Positions 1 to 8,189 of a stretch of 64,000 nucleotides of DNA are shown here, in pieces (position 1 is the first letter of the stretch; each line of letters opens with the position of its first letter). Both the position numbers and the translations under genes were made by a program. Source of the DNA: Euryhalocaulis sp050486445 (GTDB taxonomy: Bacteria; Pseudomonadota; Alphaproteobacteria; Caulobacterales; Maricaulaceae). The notes below the pieces were generated by a model, which saw nothing but the letters and a program-made list of their open reading frames with translations, made no database searches and was not told the origin of the DNA. Location: assembly GCA_050486445.1 (NCBI GenBank), contig JBJHDH010000009.1:18170-82169 (forward strand), read 5' to 3'.

Positions 1-216
1 CGCTCCAATCACGAGATTGACCCGGCGGCGCGGGGCGAGATCATGGCCGACGCCGAGCGCACGCTGGTGGCCGATGCGCCGGTCATGCCGGTCTGGCACG
101 ACACCTCGCGCAATCTGGTTCATCCCGATCTGCGTGGCTGGGTGGATAATGTTCTCGACACTCACCCCACACGCTGGCTTTGCCTGTCTGATGCAGAACG
201 GCAGGCGGCGGACTAA
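1..216 (+). CDS. Peptide/oligopeptide ABC transporter substrate-binding protein, C-terminal end (partial)
   Basis: Frame 1 is open from the window edge to a TAA at 214-216 and encodes 71 residues. The visible stretch contains VMPVWHDTSRNLVHPDLRGW followed by DNVLDTHPTRWL. This is the typical C-terminal end of family-5 (OppA/DppA-like) periplasmic solute-binding proteins, in which the last lobe closes with an R-x-x-V-x-P-x-x-x-G-W element and a short tail ending in RWL or RYL. Such proteins capture peptides in the periplasm and deliver them to an ABC permease. The N-terminus, signal peptide and ligand pocket lie outside the window, so the substrate cannot be judged. The ATG-initiated ORF at 17-247 in another frame is a shadow of this gene. 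Confidence 0.75.
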   Translation, partial: RSNHEIDPAARGEIMADAERTLVADAPVMPVWHDTSRNLVHPDLRGWVDNVLDTHPTRWLCLSDAERQAAD

Positions 217-250
217 GGCGCGCCGCCAGGCAGCCATCCAGGCGTAGTTT

Positions 251-2035
251 TTAACGGATCGCGGGCATGTCGGCGCGGGCGTCGGCGGCGGGCTGACCAG
301 CCCCGGCGCGCGCCTCAATCAGGGCGCGAATCTCCGGCAGCGCCGCGACGCGCAGCAGCACAGAGACCGCCTCCGCCGCCTCGGCGCCGCCGCCGAACAG
401 GCGGCGCAATTGCTCGAAGAAGCTCGGGCGCGGCGGATAGGCGCGCAGCGTGATCGCGGCGCCTTCCTCGATCCCGCCGAGGCGCCGGGCCGCGGCGAGG
501 GCTTCGCGGAAGCCGCCCAGCTCGTCCACCAGGCCAAGCTCGAACGCTTCCGCCCCCGTCCAGACGCGGCCGCGTGCGATCTGCTCCACACGCTGGGCGC
601 TGAGATCGCGGCCCTCGGCGACATGGGCGGTGAAGGTGTCGTAGCCGTCCTGAAGCATGGTCTGGACCGCCTGAAGCTGCGCCTCGGTGAACGGGCGCTG
701 CACCGTATAGGCGCCGGCGAAATCGCCGCCGATTGAAAGTGGCTCGATATTCAGCCCGATCAGGTCGAGCGCGCCGCCGATTACCAGCTTGCCGCCATAG
801 ATGCCGATAGACCCGGTCAGCGTTCCCGGCTGGGCGATGATGGCGTCCGCGGGCGCGGCGACATAATAGCCGCCGGACGCCGCGGTCGCGCCCATCGACA
901 CGACGACCGGCTTGCCGGCGTCGCGCGCGCGCTGCATGGCGTGCCATATCTGCTCGGAGGCGACGACCTCGCCGCCCGGCGTGTCGAGACGGAACAGGAT
1001 GGCGCGCACATTGTCGTCTTCCGCCGCATCCTCGAACGCCTGGGCCACGGTGTCGGAGCCGATGCGTTCGCCGCCCGAAAGCAGGCCGTCCTGGCCCCAG
1101 CTCTCGCCGGTCATGATGTCGCCCTGGCCGGCGATCAGCGCGATGGTGGGTCCGCTGTTCCAGGGATTGGACATGCCCCGCAGATAATCGGTCAGTTTCA
1201 CAAAATCGGCGCCATCGGCGCGCCGCTCCACCGCCTCGCGCGCCTCCGACACATGGCCGACGCGGTCGATCAGCCCGGCGCGCGCCGCGTCCTCCGGGCT
1301 ATAGGGCGCGCCGCCCAGCAGGGCCCGCACCTCGTCGGGGGTCAGGCCGCGGTCAACGGCGATGCGCTCCACCGACTGGTCGTAGATCGTGTTCAGCAGC
1401 GCGGTCAGCGATTCCCGGTGCGGCTGGGTGAAGCCGGACTGGGTATAGGTGTTGGCGCCCGTTTTGTATTCGGCGATCTGGAGCACCTGCGCCTGCGCGT
1501 CGAAATGCTCGATCAGCCCGCCGAAAAAAGTCGTTTCGCTGGAGACGCCGGAAACGGTGAAATGGGCGGTCTGTTGCAGCCAGATTTCATCGGCGGCGCT
1601 CACCGCCAGATAGGGCAGCACAGAGGTGCCGGCAAAGCCCTGCGAATGCGCCACCACGAATTTGCCGGCGCGGCGCAGGCCGCGAATGGCGTCGCCGACT
1701 TCCTGGGCCTGGGCCGGGGGCAGGCCGGCTTCGCCGACCCGGATGAAAACGCCGCGCACGCGCGAATCGTGCTCCGCCGCCTCCATCGCGCGGACGAAAT
1801 CCAGCAGTGACGGCGCCGATGAAAATGCAAAGGGATTGGCCTGGGGCTGGTCCGTCATGGACCGGCGCAGGTCCAGCTCCAGCACGATGGCGGAGGCCAT
1901 CGCCGGGCCGCGTTCGCCGCCCGCCGCCGAAGCGATGATGATCCCGATCAGAATCGGCACGAACACCAGGAAAAAGGCCACAAACAGAAACATGCCGGTA
2001 AACACGCCGGCGACCGTGATGAAGAACTGTTTCAT
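251..2035 (-). CDS. sppA: Signal peptide peptidase SppA, 67K type
   Basis: A 594-residue protein with one N-terminal membrane anchor (about residues 5-36) and two tandem S49/ClpP-like halves. This is the long SppA form that digests cleaved signal peptides at the periplasmic face of the inner membrane. In the E. coli enzyme the Lys general base sits in the first half and the Ser nucleophile in the second. The matching residues here are Lys191 in AEYKTGANTYTQ and Ser387 in ATAASGGYYVA. The length agrees with the E. coli enzyme (618 aa). The gene stands alone, convergent with the binding-protein gene on its left. A 17-bp AT-rich palindrome lies about 65 bp upstream of the start (2099-2115). Confidence 0.93.
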   Translation of the reverse strand: MKQFFITVAGVFTGMFLFVAFFLVFVPILIGIIIASAAGGERGPAMASAIVLELDLRRSMTDQPQANPFAFSSAPSLLDFVRAMEAAEHDSRVRGVFIRVGEAGLPPAQAQEVGDAIRGLRRAGKFVVAHSQGFAGTSVLPYLAVSAADEIWLQQTAHFTVSGVSSETTFFGGLIEHFDAQAQVLQIAEYKTGANTYTQSGFTQPHRESLTALLNTIYDQSVERIAVDRGLTPDEVRALLGGAPYSPEDAARAGLIDRVGHVSEAREAVERRADGADFVKLTDYLRGMSNPWNSGPTIALIAGQGDIMTGESWGQDGLLSGGERIGSDTVAQAFEDAAEDDNVRAILFRLDTPGGEVVASEQIWHAMQRARDAGKPVVVSMGATAASGGYYVAAPADAIIAQPGTLTGSIGIYGGKLVIGGALDLIGLNIEPLSIGGDFAGAYTVQRPFTEAQLQAVQTMLQDGYDTFTAHVAEGRDLSAQRVEQIARGRVWTGAEAFELGLVDELGGFREALAAARRLGGIEEGAAITLRAYPPRPSFFEQLRRLFGGGAEAAEAVSVLLRVAALPEIRALIEARAGAGQPAADARADMPAIR

Positions 2036-2098
2036 GGCGTTCCCTGCATGACGCTTTCAGATGACGTTTGGCGCCGCACTCGCGGCCGGCGCCTCACC

Positions 2099-2115
2099 TT
2101 ATTGAATTTCAATAA
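2099..2115. promoter_or_regulatory. AT-rich palindrome upstream of sppA
   Basis: TTATTGAATTTCAATAA is a perfect inverted repeat: 8-bp arms around one central base. It sits in an AT-rich island of otherwise GC-rich DNA, about 65 bp upstream of the sppA start. The position suits an operator or promoter element of sppA. No regulator can be named from the sequence. Confidence 0.35.
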
Positions 2116-2211
2116 TAAAACGCCCTGTCCCCTCAGGCAATGCGGTTCGCGCAAGCCGCGAATCCCGCGGCGGCGGGGTATCAGGACATCGGGAGAGGGC
2201 GGGGAAAGAAT

Positions 2212-2288
2212 TGGTCGGAGTAGCAAGATTCGAACTTGCGACCCCCGCCTCCCGAAGACGGTGCTCTACCAGGCTGAGCTATACTCCG
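2212..2288 (-). tRNA. tRNA-Pro (anticodon CGG)
   Basis: Read on the minus strand, the segment folds as a 77-nt cloverleaf. The 7-bp acceptor stem CGGAGTA/TACTCCG is followed by discriminator A and an encoded CCA. The anticodon stem CCGTC/GGCGG carries loop TTCGGGA, giving anticodon CGG (Pro). The T-arm contains the invariant GTTCGAATC. C1 pairing with G72 is characteristic of tRNA-Pro. Confidence 0.93.
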
Positions 2289-2456
2289 ACGCGGCGGGCC
2301 ATATAGCTTGCGCGCCGCTCTTGCGCAACGCGCCAGGCAGTTGTTCGGGGCGGATTGTTCAGGGCGCGCCGCCTCAGCCGGGCGGATTGCAGATCGCCAG
2401 CCCCCGCGTTATATGCCCGCTCTCGCGATGAGGCGCCCCCGGCGCTGCGGGCGCGA

Positions 2457-2531
2457 TGGGGCGTAGCCAAGCGGTAAGGCAGCGGTTTTTGGTACCGCCA
2501 TTCCCAGGTTCGAATCCTGGCGCCCCAGCCA
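2457..2531 (+). tRNA. tRNA-Gln (anticodon TTG)
   Basis: A 75-nt cloverleaf on the plus strand. The acceptor stem is TGGGGCG/CGCCCCA with discriminator G and encoded CCA. The anticodon stem GCGGT/ACCGC holds the loop TTTTGGT with anticodon TTG, and the T-arm contains GGTTCGAATCC. U1-A72 pairing and the G73 discriminator are tRNA-Gln identity features. It is followed within about 100 bp by a toxin-antitoxin pair on the other strand. Confidence 0.94.
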
Positions 2532-2635
2532 CCGCTTCCGCTGGACTTGATCCGGGGTACGGCTGAGCGAGCCAGTTTCTGGTATGGCCTCCTGCTGATC
2601 GCAGTCGTCTTCACCCTTTACAACGCACCTGTCTT

Positions 2636-3040
2636 TTACAACGTCAGAAGCCGCAATCCTGGCAAACCAGCGAAATCGTTGGCGTTGACCGTCAGCAATT
2701 CATAGCCGTGTTCGATGGCCTGGGCGGCGATCCACAGATCATTATAGCGCGGCCGGGGCGAACGTCCGGCCTGTTTGACGGCGGCTGCGAGCACGCCAAA
2801 GGCCGCGGCGGTATCTTTTGTGACGCCCAATACCGGCCGGCTCTCCACCTGCCGCAAATAAGCGGCGCGGCTCGCACGCTCAGCGGGGTCAGCGCAGACC
2901 TCCACCCCGAATCTCAATTCGCCCAGACTGATCGCCGAGGTAAAAACGGGCGTTTCCCCGGCCGCCGCGATCACGGCTTGCCGATCCACCTTACCGGCGG
3001 CGAGACCAAGCCAGATGCAGCTATCGAAGATCACTCCCAC
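2636..3040 (-). CDS. PIN-domain toxin, VapC family
   Basis: A 134-residue PIN-domain protein, the usual length for VapC-type RNases. The acidic active-site residues are all in place: Asp6 (MGVIFDSCIW), Glu41 (ISLGELRFGVE), Asp101 (YNDLWIAAQA) and Asp122 (VNANDFAGL). VapC toxins cleave tRNA or rRNA in a Mg2+-dependent way when released from their antitoxin. The gene overlaps the 3' end of the upstream antitoxin gene by 10 bases, so the two are almost certainly cotranscribed and translationally coupled. The target RNA cannot be predicted from sequence. Confidence 0.88.
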   Translation of the reverse strand: MGVIFDSCIWLGLAAGKVDRQAVIAAAGETPVFTSAISLGELRFGVEVCADPAERASRAAYLRQVESRPVLGVTKDTAAAFGVLAAAVKQAGRSPRPRYNDLWIAAQAIEHGYELLTVNANDFAGLPGLRLLTL

Positions 3041-3285
3041 GGATCGCGCACCGCTTCATCGAACGCTCCCCGGCTCTCCTTGAGCCAGGCGGCCGCCTGA
3101 CCCGGCGTCAGGGCCGGCCGCAATTCGGCAAGGGCCTGGGCCGCGGTCATGGTACGCTCTGGCGGCATGATCCGGGCGACGACCCTGCGGTTGCGCTCGA
3201 CCATCACGACGTCACCTCTGTCCGTGACCATGTCCAGAATCTCGCGGATATTCCGCGCCAACTCTGTCGCGCTGATGGTCGGCAT
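3031..3285 (-). CDS. Antitoxin, Phd/YefM-type, partner of the PIN toxin
   Basis: An 84-residue protein beginning MPTISATELARNIREILDMV, the N-terminal DNA-binding fold of Phd/YefM antitoxins. The tail (AWLKESRGAFDEAVRDPWE) is the type that wraps around the toxin. I prefer the ATG at 3285 because GGAG stands at the right distance before it; a TTG 15 bases upstream also opens the frame but lies on top of that ribosome-binding site. In this family antitoxin and toxin together repress their own promoter, and a promoter overlapped by a near-palindrome lies just upstream (3311-3343). Confidence 0.82.
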   Translation of the reverse strand: MPTISATELARNIREILDMVTDRGDVVMVERNRRVVARIMPPERTMTAAQALAELRPALTPGQAAAWLKESRGAFDEAVRDPWE

Positions 3286-3310
3286 GGCCCATCTCCACAA
3301 TATGTAACGA

Positions 3311-3343
3311 TACGTATTATGCGTACTAATACACCTATTTCAA
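3311..3343 (-). promoter_or_regulatory. Promoter and probable autoregulatory operator of the toxin-antitoxin operon
   Basis: On the minus strand TTGAAA (3338-3343) and CATAAT (3316-3321) are separated by 16 bp, a good sigma-70 type promoter. The -10 element lies inside the imperfect palindrome TACGTATTATGCGTA (3311-3325), which also stands out by its AT content. The element ends about 25 bp before the antitoxin start, where a Phd-type autorepressor would be expected to bind. Confidence 0.5.
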
Positions 3344-3416
3344 GGGTTCAGGATTTCCCGCCAGCCGACATGCCGTTGCGCGATCCTCGGATCGGCAGGA
3401 TCGACATCAATCGCGT

Positions 3417-5525
3417 TTATTCCCCGATTCCCACGGCCAGCAGGGCGAAGGCGTATTCGAAGGCGTCGTCGCGCAGCGCGTCGAACCGGCCGGTCTTGCC
3501 GGCATGGCCGGCGCCCATCTCGGTCTTCAGCAGGGTCACGCCATCGTCCGTGCGGCGCTTGCGCAGCCGCGCGGCCCATTTGGCCGGCTCCCAGTAGGTG
3601 ACGCGCGGATCGGTGAGGCCCGCCGTCGCTAGAATGTGCGGATATTCCGCCTGGCGCACATTGTCGTAGGGGCTGTAGGCGGCGATGGAGTCATGCGCCG
3701 CCTTGCTGTCGACTGGATTGCCCCATTCGGGCCATTCCGGCGGGGTCAGCGGCAGGTCCGGGTCGCACATCGTGTTCAGCACATCGACGAAGGGCACCTG
3801 CGCCACGGCGCCGGCGAACAGCTCCGGCGCCAGATTGACCGCCGCCCCGACCAGCATCCCGCCGGCCGAGCCGCCCATGGCGACGATGCGTCCCTCGCCG
3901 GTATAGCCGGCCGCGATCAGCGCCCGGCCGGCGGCGGCGAAATCGCTGAACGTGTTGGGCTTGCGCTCCAGCTTGCCGTCCAGATACCAGCCATAGCCCT
4001 TGTCCTTGCCGCCGCGCACATGGGCGATGGCGAACACCATGCCGCGATCGACCAGCGACAGCGGCCGGATGCGGAACGCGGCGGACATCGAATGCCCGTA
4101 GGCGCCATAGCCGTAGAGCAGCAGCGGCGCGCTGCCGTCCAGCGGCAGATCCCGCCGGTGCAGCACGGTCACCGGCACGCTCTCGCCATCGGGCGCCGCC
4201 GCGCTCAGCCGCCGCACGATATAGGCGTCCGGGTCGTGGCCGCTGGGGATTTCCTGACGCTTGCGCAGCACGCGCGTGCGCCGCGCCATGTCGTAATCAT
4301 AGACCTCTTCCGGGCGCGAAGGGGATTCATAGCCAAGGCGCAGCGTGTCAGTATCGAACTCGAAGCCTTCGGAAACGCCCAGCGCATAGGCCTCGTCGGG
4401 GAAGCCGATGACATGTTCCTCGCTGGTGGCGTAGTCGCGGACCACGGCGCGGGGCAGGGCGTTTTCCCGCTCCAGCCGAACCTGCCAGCGCCGGAAGCCG
4501 AGCACGGCCAGGATCAGCACGCCCGGCCTGTGCGGGATAAACTCGCGCCAGTGTTCGGGCGCAAGCGCGTCCAGCGGCGTCTCCATGATCCTGAAGTCCA
4601 GCGCGCCGTCATTGGTCAGGATATAGAAGCGGTCCTCCGCCTCGATCAGCTCGTATTCCACGCCCGGCCGGCGCGGCGCCACAAGACGCGGCGGGCTTTC
4701 CGGCGCGTGGGCGTCGATCAGGCGCAGTTCTGTCGTGGTGTGGTCGTGCGCGCTGATAACGACATGATTATGCGCGTCGGTGATCCCGACAGAGACGAAG
4801 AAGCCCGGATCGGATTCCTCATAGACCTGCGCATGGTCCGGCGCGCCGGCGCGGCTGCGATAGACGCGGCGGGGGCGGTTGTTGTCGTCGCGCCAGACCC
4901 AGAACAGGGTCTGCGAATCCCGCGCCCAGACGAAATCGCCGGCGCTGTCGGCGGTCACTACAATGTCGCGTCCGGCCGCCAGATCGCGCACGCGAATTTC
5001 GAAATATTCCGAGCCGCGCACATCGACCGCCCAGGCCAGGCTTGCGTGATCGGGGCTGTGCTGCGCATCGCCAAGGTCGAAATATTCGTGGCCTTCGGCT
5101 TCAAGGTCGCCGTCCAGCAGAATTTGCTCCGCGCCGCCTCCACGCGGACGCCGGGCGAAGACCGGATACTGCCCGCCCTCGCGATAGCGGGTGTAATATT
5201 CCCAGGGTCCGTCGGGCATGGGCACGGAGGAATCGTCTTCCTTGATCCGGCCCTTCATCTCCTGAAACAGCGTCTCGGCCAGCGCGGAGGCGGGGGCCAT
5301 GACCGCTTCCGTATAGGCGTTCTCTGCTTCCAGATGCGCGCGAATATCGGCGCGCAGGCGCGACGGGTCGCGCATCACGGCCTGCCAGTCATCGTCGCGC
5401 ATCCAGGCGTATTCGTCGGTGCGCGTATGGCCGTGCAGCGTCGCCGTGTGCGGCTCTTTACGCGCCGCCGGCGCCGGGATGGCGCGCGCATGCGCAAAAC
5501 CGTTGCGGTCTGTGCGGTTTTTCAT
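3417..5525 (-). CDS. ptrB: S9A-family oligopeptidase (oligopeptidase B / PtrB-like)
   Basis: A 702-residue prolyl-oligopeptidase-family serine peptidase: an N-terminal beta-propeller (about residues 80-420) and a C-terminal alpha/beta-hydrolase domain. The triad is visible as Ser553 (GGSAGGMLVG), Asp639 (DPRVTYWEPAKW) and His674 (GAGHAGKTGR). The GHxGKxGR context and the length match oligopeptidase B, a cytosolic enzyme cleaving short peptides after basic residues. The reading frame is open for 42 more codons upstream, but those overlap msrB, so I use the ATG at 5525. That start lies 5 bases after the msrB stop, so the two form an operon. Confidence 0.9.
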   Translation of the reverse strand: MKNRTDRNGFAHARAIPAPAARKEPHTATLHGHTRTDEYAWMRDDDWQAVMRDPSRLRADIRAHLEAENAYTEAVMAPASALAETLFQEMKGRIKEDDSSVPMPDGPWEYYTRYREGGQYPVFARRPRGGGAEQILLDGDLEAEGHEYFDLGDAQHSPDHASLAWAVDVRGSEYFEIRVRDLAAGRDIVVTADSAGDFVWARDSQTLFWVWRDDNNRPRRVYRSRAGAPDHAQVYEESDPGFFVSVGITDAHNHVVISAHDHTTTELRLIDAHAPESPPRLVAPRRPGVEYELIEAEDRFYILTNDGALDFRIMETPLDALAPEHWREFIPHRPGVLILAVLGFRRWQVRLERENALPRAVVRDYATSEEHVIGFPDEAYALGVSEGFEFDTDTLRLGYESPSRPEEVYDYDMARRTRVLRKRQEIPSGHDPDAYIVRRLSAAAPDGESVPVTVLHRRDLPLDGSAPLLLYGYGAYGHSMSAAFRIRPLSLVDRGMVFAIAHVRGGKDKGYGWYLDGKLERKPNTFSDFAAAGRALIAAGYTGEGRIVAMGGSAGGMLVGAAVNLAPELFAGAVAQVPFVDVLNTMCDPDLPLTPPEWPEWGNPVDSKAAHDSIAAYSPYDNVRQAEYPHILATAGLTDPRVTYWEPAKWAARLRKRRTDDGVTLLKTEMGAGHAGKTGRFDALRDDAFEYAFALLAVGIGE

Positions 5526-5530
5526 GGCGT

Positions 5531-5923
5531 CTATTCGGGCTCGCCGGCGGGTTTGAAATCCAGCACCGCGCCATTGATGCAATAGCGCAGACCGGTGGGG
5601 GCCGGGCCGTCCTCGAAGACATGGCCCATATGGGCGCCGCATTTGGCGCAATGCACTTCCGTGCGGGGCATGAGCAGCTTGCGGTCGGTCTTGCTGCCCA
5701 GCGCCGCCTCGCCGGCGGGCCGGGTGAAGGACGGCCAGCCAGAGCCGGAATCGTATTTGTCGCCGGAGCGGAACAGCTCGGAACCGCAGACCGCGCAGCG
5801 ATAGACCCCTGCGCGCTTTTCGGCGTTCAGCTTGTGGGAAAAGGGCGGTTCGGTGGCCTCCCGGAAGGCGATGGCCTTCTGCTCCTCGGTCAGGTTCGGG
5901 TTGGCGGGGGTTTTTTCGGTCAT
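5531..5923 (-). CDS. msrB: Peptide-methionine (R)-S-oxide reductase MsrB
   Basis: A 130-residue protein. MsrB reduces methionine-R-sulfoxide in damaged proteins with a catalytic cysteine, seen here in RYCINGAVLDF. Two zinc-binding CxxC pairs are present (CAVCGS and CAKCGA), as are the substrate-binding signatures DSGSGWPSF and EVHCAKCGAHMGHVF. The start is the ATG at 5923, preceded by AGGAG at 6-base spacing; the longer open frame runs into the divergent gene's upstream region. It is the first gene of a two-gene unit with the oligopeptidase, linking oxidised-protein repair and peptide breakdown. Confidence 0.93.
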   Translation of the reverse strand: MTEKTPANPNLTEEQKAIAFREATEPPFSHKLNAEKRAGVYRCAVCGSELFRSGDKYDSGSGWPSFTRPAGEAALGSKTDRKLLMPRTEVHCAKCGAHMGHVFEDGPAPTGLRYCINGAVLDFKPAGEPE

Positions 5924-6009
5924 TGTGTCTCCTGAAGCCTCAGCATAGCAGTCCGGGCGGACGGCGGCAGGCGTGGAAAACCTATACGAAACGTTAAACA
6001 GAGATCGGG

Positions 6010-7266
6010 ATGCTGGCGCCGGGTTTCCAGGGATTCGCCATGCAGCCCGAGGACATCGCATCGGCGGCGGACGCTGACACGGACGGGGCGCTGGACCTGA
6101 GCCGGCCCGCGCCGCGTGCGCGCGACATGCTGGCCAAGCGTGTGGCGGATGTCGTCTGCCTGCCGTCCAGCGAGATCACGCCGCATGAACGGCATCTGGC
6201 CGGCGACCTTCTGGTCGAAATCCTGCTGGAAGGCGACGCCGAGCTGCGCCGCCGCTGCGCCCGGCGGGTGGCCGCGCTGACGGACCCGCCGCACCGGGTG
6301 CTGCGCCTGCTGGCGCGCGACGACATTGATGTCGCCCGGCCGATTCTGGAAGACAGCACCGCGCTCTCCGACGCCGATCTGGTTGAGATCGTGCAGGCGA
6401 CGGCGCTGGAGCATCGCTGCATCCTGGCGCGGCGCGAGCCGCTGAGCGAGCTGGTGGTGCAGGCGCTGATCGAGCAGCGCGAGCTGGACGTGGTCCGGTT
6501 TGTCCTCGCCAACGCAAAGGCGCGTTTTTATTACCGCACGCTGGACCAGGCCATCGTGATGTCGCGCCAGCATCCGGAGCTGACGCGGCTGATTCTGGGC
6601 CGTCAGGAACTGCGCCCGTCCCAGGCGCTGGCCATGTTCTGGTGGAGCGGGCACGAAGACCGGCAATCCATCCTGTTGCGTTTCGGGGCCGAGCGCCGCC
6701 TGTTGCAGGAGGCGGCGGGCGACGTGTTCGCTGTCGCGGCGCAGGAAGGCTGGTCCGATCCGCTGTCGCGCAAGGCGCTGCAATTTATCGACCGGCGCCA
6801 GCGCAACCGGCTGGCCATCGACAAGAGCCCGTTCGACAGCCTGGAAGAAGCGGTGAAAGCCGCCGAGACAGGGTTGCGCCGCGAACTGGTCGCCGAGATT
6901 TCCTATCTTTCCGGCATCAAGCCGGTGACCGGCGCCCAGATTTTCACCGATCTTGGCGGCGAGCCGCTGGCCGTCCTGTGCAAGGCCACGGGCCTGAAGC
7001 GCCCGGCGCTGGGCTCGCTGTGGCGCGGACAGCGGCGCGATGACGGGGATCTCGCCAATCCGTCCGAGCATTTCGCCCGCGTCATCAAGGTCTATGACAC
7101 GCTGTCGAACGAAAAGGCGCAGACCGTGCTGCGCTACTGGAACTGGTCGCTGAGCTCTGCCCTGTCGCCGGCGCTGCTCAGCGCCATTCGCGGCGGCGAG
7201 GAACCGGGCGCGGATGAGGATATCGGCTCGCCCGCGCGCACCGCGGCGCTGGTTCTGGATCTCTAG
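6010..7266 (+). CDS. DUF2336 domain protein
   Basis: A 418-residue soluble, mostly helical protein rich in charged residues. It has the layout of the alphaproteobacterial DUF2336 family: HEAT-like helices such as ELRRRCARRVAALTDPPHRV and RQHPELTRLILGRQEL, and a conserved core LLARDDIDVARPIL. The function of this family is not established. The gene is divergent from msrB, with 86 bp between starts. A second ATG at 6040 (MQPEDIAS) is preceded by AGGGA at good spacing and may be the true start. Confidence 0.72.
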   Translation: MLAPGFQGFAMQPEDIASAADADTDGALDLSRPAPRARDMLAKRVADVVCLPSSEITPHERHLAGDLLVEILLEGDAELRRRCARRVAALTDPPHRVLRLLARDDIDVARPILEDSTALSDADLVEIVQATALEHRCILARREPLSELVVQALIEQRELDVVRFVLANAKARFYYRTLDQAIVMSRQHPELTRLILGRQELRPSQALAMFWWSGHEDRQSILLRFGAERRLLQEAAGDVFAVAAQEGWSDPLSRKALQFIDRRQRNRLAIDKSPFDSLEEAVKAAETGLRRELVAEISYLSGIKPVTGAQIFTDLGGEPLAVLCKATGLKRPALGSLWRGQRRDDGDLANPSEHFARVIKVYDTLSNEKAQTVLRYWNWSLSSALSPALLSAIRGGEEPGADEDIGSPARTAALVLDL

Positions 7267-7285
7267 ACGGGTTTTGTGCGTGAAA

Positions 7286-7708
7286 TCAGGCGGCCTGGAT
7301 CGCCGCCTGTGCGTCTGCCCGCATCCGTTCGATCATCGCCGCAAGTCCGTTGGACCGCTGCTGTGACAGGTTTTCGGCCAGGTCGATGCGCCGGAACACC
7401 GCCATCGCGTCCGCGTTCAGGATTTCTTCCGGCGTACGCCGGTCAAACAGGCGCATCAGGATCGCAATCAGGCCACGCACAATATGGGCGTCGCTGTCGC
7501 CGCGAAAATGGATGCGCCCGTCCGCCTCCCGCGTGCTGATCAGCCAGACCTGCGAGGCGCAGCCGCGCACCCGCGTCTCTTCGCTGTGTTCGCCGTCCGA
7601 CAGCGGCGCCAGTTCCCGCCCCAGTTCGATGACATGGCGGTAGCGCTGCTCCCAGTCGTCGAGCAGGTCGAATTCCTCGATCAGGGTCTGGATATGGGCG
7701 TCTTGCAT
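7286..7708 (-). CDS. sufE: Cysteine desulfuration protein SufE
   Basis: A 140-residue SufE protein that accepts persulfide sulfur from a SufS-type cysteine desulfurase for Fe-S cluster assembly. The sulfur-accepting cysteine is Cys50 in VRGCASQVWLIS, equivalent to Cys51 of E. coli. The helical start (IEEFDLLDDWEQRYRHVIELG) is typical. The ATG at 7708 is used; the frame stays open upstream but runs through the preceding gene. The preceding gene on the same strand ends 34 bp before this start, so the two are probably cotranscribed. No other suf genes are in the window. Confidence 0.92.
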   Translation of the reverse strand: MQDAHIQTLIEEFDLLDDWEQRYRHVIELGRELAPLSDGEHSEETRVRGCASQVWLISTREADGRIHFRGDSDAHIVRGLIAILMRLFDRRTPEEILNADAMAVFRRIDLAENLSQQRSNGLAAMIERMRADAQAAIQAA

Positions 7709-7742
7709 CGTGCCGGGGAGGTAGCGTCCCCGGAGCAGGGTC

Positions 7743-8072
7743 TCAAGGGGCGGGCGTGGTCTCGGGCGCCGGAACCGTCTCCAGCGGCGTTCCAGCCGCA
7801 TCCGCGGCCATCGCATCGGCGAGGGCGTGGCGCGCCTGCTGCACGGCGATCCCGCCAACCAGACGGGCCGCCATGGCCGATTCCCGGGCCGCCGCGCACA
7901 GGGCCGGCCGCTCCGCGCAGAAATCGTCCGCCGCCTGTTGCGGGGCGATATTCACGATCTCCGGAATCTGGATTTCCACCGCCGCGTGCGGCGCGGCCTC
8001 AGCCCCCGGCTGCCGGGGGATGAAGGCGGCGACCACCGCCAGGAAAAAGATCGCCTTCAGTATGAAACGCAT
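7743..8072 (-). CDS. Small exported protein, DUF5330-like
   Basis: A 109-residue protein with an N-terminal hydrophobic segment (ILKAIFFLAVVAAFIP) acting as signal peptide or anchor. A short Cys-containing core follows (DDFCAERPALCAAARE), and the tail is Pro/Thr/Glu-rich. This resembles the small DUF5330 proteins of alphaproteobacteria, whose function is unknown. It lies directly upstream of sufE on the same strand. The assignment rests on overall pattern only. Confidence 0.5.
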   Translation of the reverse strand: MRFILKAIFFLAVVAAFIPRQPGAEAAPHAAVEIQIPEIVNIAPQQAADDFCAERPALCAAARESAMAARLVGGIAVQQARHALADAMAADAAGTPLETVPAPETTPAP

Positions 8073-8189
8073 TGGCTTCCGTCTCTGATGGGTGGGGTCC
8101 CCAAAGACGGCGCCAGATTAGCCGGACTGGAATAAATTTCCGAAAACAGACAGCGTTAACGCTCCGGCAAACCCTTGCCGGAATTTGCC

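Noticed and set aside
3636..5585. 649-codon ORF opposite the oligopeptidase gene
   Set aside because: The translation is rich in Arg, Ala, Gly and His with no domain, while the other strand encodes a peptidase with a full catalytic triad. It is a GC-driven shadow.
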